This document shows, one piece after another, positions 58,826 through 64,000 of a DNA stretch of 64,000 nucleotides. The DNA is taken from the NCBI GenBank assembly GCA_965262235.1, contig OZ253504.1:3348001-3412000 (forward strand), given 5' to 3'. This DNA is from CATQGW01 sp965262235 (lineage in GTDB: Bacteria; Chloroflexota; Dehalococcoidia; Bin125). The translations under genes were made by a program, and so were the position numbers. Each line of letters begins with the position of its first letter. Position 1 is the first letter of the stretch. The notes beneath the pieces were generated by a model. It worked only from the letters and a program-made list of their open reading frames with translations, was not told where the DNA came from and did not search any database.

Positions 58826-59263
58826 ATGGCCGACCCCGCTCCGCTGGTGCTGCCGCGCGGCGTGCTGCCACCCGCGCGGCCGGCCCCGCCGCCCTCGGGC
58901 GCGCCGTTCGATCGCCGCTTCTTCGAGGCCGTCCTGCCCGGCGCGGTCAGCGCCTACTGCACCCAGGTCGCCTGCACGATTCCGCTCGTGCAACTGTTCA
59001 CCTCCGACGGGGCGCGCCACTACATCCGCGCGATCTCGGCCGTGTCCGACAGCTGGGTGGCGCTGCATACGCAGGCCGAGAAGAACGAGCAGCCGATTCA
59101 GGTCTTCATCCCCTACCCGGCGATCATGCGGGTCGAGATTCATCCCGATCTGAGCCCCGAGCTGCGCCGCTTCGGCTTCCTCACGGCGACCTCCGAGCTG
59201 AGCCCGCACGAGCTGGCCGCAGCGGCGCAAGCGGCCGCGGCCGACACTGCTACGCACGGCTGA
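58826..59263 (+). CDS. Hypothetical protein
   Basis: A 145-residue protein with a Pro-rich N terminus followed by a beta-rich core (CTIPLVQLFTSDGARHYIRA, SDSWVALHTQAEKNEQPIQV, FIPYPAIMRVEIHPD). The core resembles small Sm-like or PilZ-like barrels but I see no firm motif. No signal or membrane segment. It sits directly after the tmRNA gene. Confidence 0.62.
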   Translation: MADPAPLVLPRGVLPPARPAPPPSGAPFDRRFFEAVLPGAVSAYCTQVACTIPLVQLFTSDGARHYIRAISAVSDSWVALHTQAEKNEQPIQVFIPYPAIMRVEIHPDLSPELRRFGFLTATSELSPHELAAAAQAAAADTATHG

Positions 59264-59392
59264 ACTATTCGCCAACTCGCGGATGACTCTATCGACGCAC
59301 TTGGGTAGGCTGCGTCAATCAGCCGCGTGCGCGTGAGCCACGCCAGCCGCGGCATACCCAGCGGGCGACAGCCCAACAGGAGGATCAGACCC

Positions 59393-61285
59393 ATGCAAGA
59401 GCGAAACTACTGGAGTCGAATGCGGCGACAGCGACTCTCACGCCGCACCCTGCTGGGCGCCTCCGCACGCGTCGGCGTCGGCGCCGCCGGGCTCGCCCTG
59501 GTCGGCTGTGGTGACGACGACGACGACGGCCAGCAGGCCGCCGCCCAGGTTCAGCAGGCCCGCCAACAGTCCGCCGCCGAGCAGCCGTCCGCCGCCGAGC
59601 AACAGGCCCAGCAGGCCAGTCAGCAGGCGGGATCCACGCCAGCGCAGGACCAGGACTCGCCGGCAGCCGTCGCGGACGCCGGCGGGATCAAGACGGGCGG
59701 CATCTGGGACACCACCTACGTCGGTCTGTCCTCGGCCAACCCGCCGACGCTCGACCCGATGGCGAACCTGAGCTACCTGTCGCAGATTCCCTCCGGCTAT
59801 CACTACAGCCGGCTGCTCAAGTACATCCGCGGCGACGAGGGCGTCGATCCGCTCAACTACGGCGAGTACGAAGGCGACGCGTCCTCGAGCTTGCCCGAGA
59901 TCCCCGACGCGACGACTTACATCTACACGATCCGCGAGGGCATGACCTGGCACGACGTCGACCCGATGAACGGTCGCGACCTGACCGTGGACGACGTGCT
60001 CTACACGCAGGACCGCTTCCTCTCGCTGGCCGACTCGAACGGCAACGCGCAGTCCTGGTCGGGCGTCGTCAGCTCCTTCGAGGGCGTTGAGGACCGGCAG
60101 ATCAAGATCGGCCTGCACCGCCCCTACGCGCCCTTCCTGAACTTCTCTGCGTCGCCCTCACACCTCTGGATCATCCCCCGTGAGATCGTCGAGGACGGCA
60201 CGGTCGAGTCGCGCCCGGTCGGCTCCGGCCCCTGGATCTTCGACACCTATGAGCCGGACGTGCGGCTGGTCTGGAAGCGCAACCCCAACTGGTACGAGCC
60301 GGAGTGGAACGGCGCCAAGCCACCGTTCGCGGACGGCATCCAGGCCTCGCTGATCAACGACCCCAACGTGATCATCCCCAACCTGGCTTCGGGAGCCATC
60401 GATCTCTCGCTGCTGGACCCCTCGATCTACGGTCGGCTGACCGAGGAAGTGCCCGACGCCACCTACCGCTTCAACCAGAGCACGGTGCCCAACGGCTTCG
60501 GCTTCAACTTCTCGATCGAGCCCTGGAACGACATCCGGATGCGCCAGGCGCTGTCGCTGTCGCTGGACCGCCAGGCGATCCTCGAGGCGGTCGACGACAC
60601 CAAGCAGGGCGCCTGGCAGACGGCGCTCTCGCCGCTCGCCCCGTTCTATCTCGATCCGCGCGACAAGGAAGGGTTCGGCGAAAACGTCGAGTACTTCCAC
60701 CGCGACCTGCAGCGGGCTCACGAGCTGATGGACGCCGCCGGCTACCCGGACGGCATCGATGTCGTGGTGCACGGCAACTCCGACCGCTACGGACCGGCCT
60801 GGGTCAACTACATGGAAACCGTGATGGTCTCCGCGGCCGAACTCGGGATTCGCTACTCCTTCCAGTTCACCGAGTACGCCGCCTACATCGCGACCGCCTT
60901 CCGCGGCGACTTCGACGAGGGCATCTTGCTCGGACCGTTCATCGTCCCGGTCGAGCCCGACGACATCCTGTTCACCGTCTACCACCCCGACAGCGGGCGT
61001 CACAACTGGGGCGCCGGCCCCGGCGACCCGGCCTCCGACCCGACCTTCGTCGCGATGCTCGACGCGCAGCGCGCCGAGGTTGACGCGGAGGCGCGGCTCA
61101 ACCTGATCCACGACATCCAGCGCTACATGGCCGAGAAGATGTACATCATCCCGACGCCGCGCGGCGCCAGCGTCTACGGCTTCAACCCCAACGTGCGGCA
61201 CTTCGACAACGAGGTGCCCTGGCACAAGGGCGGTTACGCCTGGGGCACCGAGTTCATGCCGTACATCTGGGACGCCGACGCCTAG
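59393..61285 (+). CDS. Oligopeptide/nickel-type ABC transporter substrate-binding lipoprotein (Tat signal)
   Basis: A 630-residue SBP_bac_5 protein. The N terminus has a Tat motif (LSRRTLLGAS), a hydrophobic run, and a lipobox (ALVGCGDD), then a Gln/Ala-rich linker (residues ~45-100). The binding domain begins GGIWDTTYVGLSSANPPTLDPM and contains IYTIREGMTWHDVDPMNGRD, YTQDRFLSLAD, FNQSTVPNGFGFNFSIEPWND and MRQALSLSLDRQAILEAV. Substrate: oligopeptides, glycosides or metal chelates. The permeases follow at 61395 and 62375. Confidence 0.93.
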   Translation: MQERNYWSRMRRQRLSRRTLLGASARVGVGAAGLALVGCGDDDDDGQQAAAQVQQARQQSAAEQPSAAEQQAQQASQQAGSTPAQDQDSPAAVADAGGIKTGGIWDTTYVGLSSANPPTLDPMANLSYLSQIPSGYHYSRLLKYIRGDEGVDPLNYGEYEGDASSSLPEIPDATTYIYTIREGMTWHDVDPMNGRDLTVDDVLYTQDRFLSLADSNGNAQSWSGVVSSFEGVEDRQIKIGLHRPYAPFLNFSASPSHLWIIPREIVEDGTVESRPVGSGPWIFDTYEPDVRLVWKRNPNWYEPEWNGAKPPFADGIQASLINDPNVIIPNLASGAIDLSLLDPSIYGRLTEEVPDATYRFNQSTVPNGFGFNFSIEPWNDIRMRQALSLSLDRQAILEAVDDTKQGAWQTALSPLAPFYLDPRDKEGFGENVEYFHRDLQRAHELMDAAGYPDGIDVVVHGNSDRYGPAWVNYMETVMVSAAELGIRYSFQFTEYAAYIATAFRGDFDEGILLGPFIVPVEPDDILFTVYHPDSGRHNWGAGPGDPASDPTFVAMLDAQRAEVDAEARLNLIHDIQRYMAEKMYIIPTPRGASVYGFNPNVRHFDNEVPWHKGGYAWGTEFMPYIWDADA

Positions 61286-61394
61286 TCGCCGATCTCGTTC
61301 GCTCGCGATCCGATCAAGCGGGGCGGTCGTCTGCGCGGACGACCGCTTCGCTCGCTCAGCGCGACGCCGGTGCAGAAATTCGGACGGTTGAGCC

Positions 61395-62360
61395 ATGCGC
61401 GAGTACGCCATCCGCCGCCTGCTGCTGGTGGTACCGACGATCATCGGCATCACGATCGTGGTCGTGGGACTCGTCCGGCTGTTGCCAGGCGACGCCGTTG
61501 ACGCGTTCGCCGACGAGTACCGCGGCACGGAAGAGGAGATCGAGGAGGTCAAGGCCAACCTGCGCGCGCAGCTGGGGCTCGACCGCAGCTTCCCCGAACA
61601 ATGGGCGGCCTGGTTCTGGTCACTGCTGCAGGGCGACCTCGGCTACTCATTCCACGGGCGCGAACGGACCGTCTGGCGGGATATCCGTGAACGCATCCCG
61701 GTGACCTTCGAGCTCGGCGTGCTCGCGATGATCGTCGGTCTCGTGATCGCGATGCCGGTCGGGATCTACTCCGCCGTGCGCCAGGACACGACCGGCGACT
61801 ACGTGGCGCGCGGCATCTCGATCCTGTTCCTCGCGGTGCCGTCCTTCTGGCTGGCGATCCTGATGATCTCGATCGTCTTTCCCCGCCTGGGCTTACCACC
61901 GTTACCGATCGTCTATCGCTCACCGACCGAGGATCTGCTCGAGAACCTGCGCCAGATGTACGTCCCGGCGATCGTCCTCGGCCTCTCCCTGGCCGGTCCC
62001 GTGATGCGGCTGACGCGCGCGCAGATGCTCGAGGTGCTGCGCCAGGACTACATCCGCACCGCGCGCGCCAAGGGTCTGCGTGAAGGCGTCGTGATCAACG
62101 GGCACGCCCTGCGCAACGCCTTGATCCCGGTCATCACGCTGGTCGGACTACAGGTCGGCGTCGTGATCGGCGGCTCCGTGATCATGGAGACGATCTTCGT
62201 GCTGCCCGGCATGGGCAAGCGCATGCTCACGGCGCTCGGCGCGCGCGACACGCCCGTCGTGCTCGGGATCATGTTCGTGATCGCCACCGTCGTCGTGCTC
62301 GCCAACCTGCTCGTCGACATGACCTACTCGGTCGTCGATCCGCGCATCCGCTACCAGTAG
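61395..62360 (+). CDS. ABC transporter permease (DppB/OppB-type)
   Basis: A 321-residue permease. YAIRRLLLVVPTIIGITIVV is the typical first helix, and VLRQDYIRTARAKGLREGVV is the EAA loop contacting the ATPase. About six helices. It is 109 bp after the binding protein, in the same direction, and 14 bp before the second permease. Confidence 0.94.
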   Translation: MREYAIRRLLLVVPTIIGITIVVVGLVRLLPGDAVDAFADEYRGTEEEIEEVKANLRAQLGLDRSFPEQWAAWFWSLLQGDLGYSFHGRERTVWRDIRERIPVTFELGVLAMIVGLVIAMPVGIYSAVRQDTTGDYVARGISILFLAVPSFWLAILMISIVFPRLGLPPLPIVYRSPTEDLLENLRQMYVPAIVLGLSLAGPVMRLTRAQMLEVLRQDYIRTARAKGLREGVVINGHALRNALIPVITLVGLQVGVVIGGSVIMETIFVLPGMGKRMLTALGARDTPVVLGIMFVIATVVVLANLLVDMTYSVVDPRIRYQ

Positions 62361-62374
62361 AAACCGAGTAGCCG

Positions 62375-63856
62375 ATGAGCCAGCCACCCGAGGTCAGCCC
62401 GGTCGCGCCACGCCGCCGCGTCTCAATCTCCCCACGAGATCTCTGGGAGCAGCTGGTTGATCGCTCACTCTCGAGTCCGCTCGGATTCGTCACCGGCGTC
62501 GCCTTCGGCATCTTCGCCGCCACGATCGGCTTCTTGATCGCCACGCTGATCATGCCCGTCTGGCTCTGGCGCCGGCGCAAGATCATGGGCGTGGTCGGCG
62601 CGCTGATCCTGCTCGTCTCGGTCCTCGTCGCGATGCTGGCCCCGCTGATCCAGCCGACCGATGTCTCGAACTTCCCCAATCCGGCCTATCTCAAGGGCTC
62701 GCTCGCCGCCGAGGACCGCTTCAATCCGCCGTCGGTTGATCACGTCTTCGGCACCGATCGCAAGGGCCAGGATGTTGTCACGCGGATCATCTACGGCTCC
62801 GAGGTGACCGTGCTGGTCGGCCTCGGGACGGTCATTCTGACTGCGATCATGGCGACCACGCTGGGCATCATCTCCGGCTTCTTCGCCGGTGAATCGATCG
62901 CGATCACAGTTGCCGTGCCGCGCCGTCTGGCGCTGCTCAACGCGCCCTCGGCGTCGCTCGCGGCGCGCGCGCTGGGCCTGCCGCTGAGCCTGCTCTTCAT
63001 CGCCGCGTCCGCCGGGTTCGGGCTGATCGTGCGTGCGATCGATCTCGTGATCCTCGCGATCGCGGAGCTCGTGGCGCTGCCGATGCAGATCGCGGCGTTC
63101 TTCACGCGCCTGGCCGGCCGGCGGACATCGCATCTGGACGAGACCGCGAGCGGGCTGCTGCAGACGGCCGGGGCGCCGCTGGCGCGCTCGCTGGAGCTGC
63201 GCACCGGCGCGCTGCCGCGGATCAAGATCCCCGTGCCCAACATCGATATCGCGCTGCAGCGCGTGATCGATGTCTGGATCGCGTTCCCGGCGATCTTCCT
63301 GATCCTCGCGATCGTGGCGATCCTCGGCTCCGGCGGCGACGGCCTGTTCGGGCTCGGGCGCGGGCCCAACTGGGGCCCGCAGGCGACCAACTCGTCGGAG
63401 TGGTTGTGGGAGGTCTTCCCGCGCACCACCGTGGTCATCGTCACGCTCGCCGTGGTGCTGGCGGCCGGCAACACACGCGTGATTCGCGGCGCCGTGCTGG
63501 CGATCAAGGCCGAGCAGTACGTCGACGCGGCGCGCTCACTGGGCGCGCCGAACACCCGGATCATGGCCGCCCACATCCTGCCCAACGTGGTCCCGGTCGT
63601 GATCATCCTGGCCTCGCTCAACCTCGGCATCGCGGTCCTGGCCGAGGCGGCGATCTCCTTCCTCGGCTACGGCGTGGCCCCGCCCTACCCGACCTGGGGG
63701 CGCGACCTCGGCGGCCTGACGCTGGTCGACGCCCCGCAGGCCTGGTGGATCGCCGTCTTCCCCGGCTTCGCGATCACGATCGCCGTGTTCGGCTTCAACA
63801 TGATGGGCGACGCCCTGCGCGACATCCTCGACCCGCGCCTACGCGGCACCCAATAG
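62375..63856 (+). CDS. ABC transporter permease (DppC/OppC-type) with internal extension
   Basis: A 493-residue permease, about 190 residues longer than usual DppC. The N-terminal part includes an extra ~60 residues before the normal first helix (IMGVVGALILLVSVLVAML). The core begins HVFGTDRKGQDVVTRIIYGS. A ~130-residue hydrophobic and Ala/Arg-rich insert (about residues 175-300: AVPRRLALLNAPSASLAARA, LSLLFIAASAGFGLIVRAID) splits the usual core between GIISGFFAG and ALQRVIDVWIAFPAIFLI. The EAA loop YVDAARSLGAPNTRIMAAHI is intact. The ATPase genes should lie past the right edge. Confidence 0.9.
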   Translation: MSQPPEVSPVAPRRRVSISPRDLWEQLVDRSLSSPLGFVTGVAFGIFAATIGFLIATLIMPVWLWRRRKIMGVVGALILLVSVLVAMLAPLIQPTDVSNFPNPAYLKGSLAAEDRFNPPSVDHVFGTDRKGQDVVTRIIYGSEVTVLVGLGTVILTAIMATTLGIISGFFAGESIAITVAVPRRLALLNAPSASLAARALGLPLSLLFIAASAGFGLIVRAIDLVILAIAELVALPMQIAAFFTRLAGRRTSHLDETASGLLQTAGAPLARSLELRTGALPRIKIPVPNIDIALQRVIDVWIAFPAIFLILAIVAILGSGGDGLFGLGRGPNWGPQATNSSEWLWEVFPRTTVVIVTLAVVLAAGNTRVIRGAVLAIKAEQYVDAARSLGAPNTRIMAAHILPNVVPVVIILASLNLGIAVLAEAAISFLGYGVAPPYPTWGRDLGGLTLVDAPQAWWIAVFPGFAITIAVFGFNMMGDALRDILDPRLRGTQ

Positions 63857-63936
63857 CGCCGCCACGCCACGCCGCAGGCCGCGCGATCCCCCGCCCGGGC
63901 GGTCGCGGCTGACTGCCGCCGCGCGCAATGCTCAGG

Positions 63937-64000
63937 ATCACTCTCCCCCCGCTCGGCGGGGGGAGATGCCGCAGGCAGAGGGGGGCTCCCGCGCGTGACG
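63937..64000. repeat. REP-like GC-rich hairpin (runs to the window edge)
   Basis: CTCTCCCCCCGC and GCGGGGGGAGATG arms followed by CCGCAGGCAGAGGGGGGCTCC, matching the family at 2521. It follows the DppC-like gene and may close its transcript or separate it from the next gene. Confidence 0.7.

Noticed and set aside
1..64000. tRNA or rRNA genes
   Set aside because: Intergenic stretches were scanned for acceptor stems and T-loop consensus. Only the tmRNA end matched; GGTTCGACC-like strings near 5948 belong to the CoA-transferase fragment.

Overview
The window is high-GC, densely coding DNA from a free-living bacterium. No rRNA or tRNA gene is visible. The gene mix points to Chloroflexota, perhaps Dehalococcoidia/SAR202-like, as an inference only: a DUF3090 protein, several family III (CaiB/BaiF) CoA transferases, paired amidases, a class III-type PHA synthase, lipoproteins with Gln/Ala-rich linkers, and selenoproteins.

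Layout. 1-5250: end of an FtsX-type permease, an alpha/beta hydrolase and two overlapping CoA transferases. 5250-9620: accessory zone with three tandem RelE-like toxin/antitoxin-like modules, each preceded by a copy of the first ~105 bp of the neighbouring CoA transferase, then a secreted Excalibur/HNH protein and a stretch of gene debris. 9620-13000: DUF4238 protein, nitronate monooxygenase, PaREP1-like protein, orphan HicB. 13000-16100: a 175-bp MITE, a 91-bp hairpin array, ferredoxin and LysR genes, more repeats. 16100-29440: metabolic genes (endonuclease IV, ADP-forming acyl-CoA synthetase alpha-type protein, two amidases, enoyl-CoA hydratase, solute-binding protein, ubiquitin-like protein, peroxiredoxin, DUF3090, MFS). 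29440-31030: repeats with an IS110 remnant. 31030-41520: nitroreductase, malonyltransferase, VOC protein, S41 protease, rhodanese, two redox lipoproteins, NudC, formate-THF ligase. 41550-45900: glycine betaine/proline ABC transporter. 46600-49340: PHA granule genes around a PadR regulator. 49500-58800: hydrolase, GrdB-family protein, PhyH oxygenase, smpB, an inserted ParB-like/nuclease-like/DNA-methylase cassette, CoA transferase and tmRNA. 59390-63860: oligopeptide-type ABC transporter.

Two results stand out. First, three genes that look broken by a stop (peroxiredoxin 26060-26527, rhodanese 34817-35662, GrdB-family 50477-51853) each carry a single in-frame UGA exactly where the catalytic Cys belongs, followed by a hairpin in the position expected of a bacterial SECIS. 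They are best read as selenoproteins, so the organism should encode Sec machinery elsewhere. Second, a three-gene ParB-like / probable PD-(D/E)XK / D12 adenine methylase cassette (53720-56721) lies between smpB and the tmRNA gene. It is bounded by a perfect 17-bp direct repeat that starts at the smpB stop codon and recurs at the methylase stop codon, and it has a CoA-transferase fragment just inside its left edge. It looks like a transferred defence or modification cassette that I cannot match to a named system.

Intergenic DNA is rich in palindromic repeats (GC-rich REP-like hairpins, a 20-bp ATTCCTGC palindrome family, MITEs), and fragments of neighbouring genes have been copied into the accessory zones.
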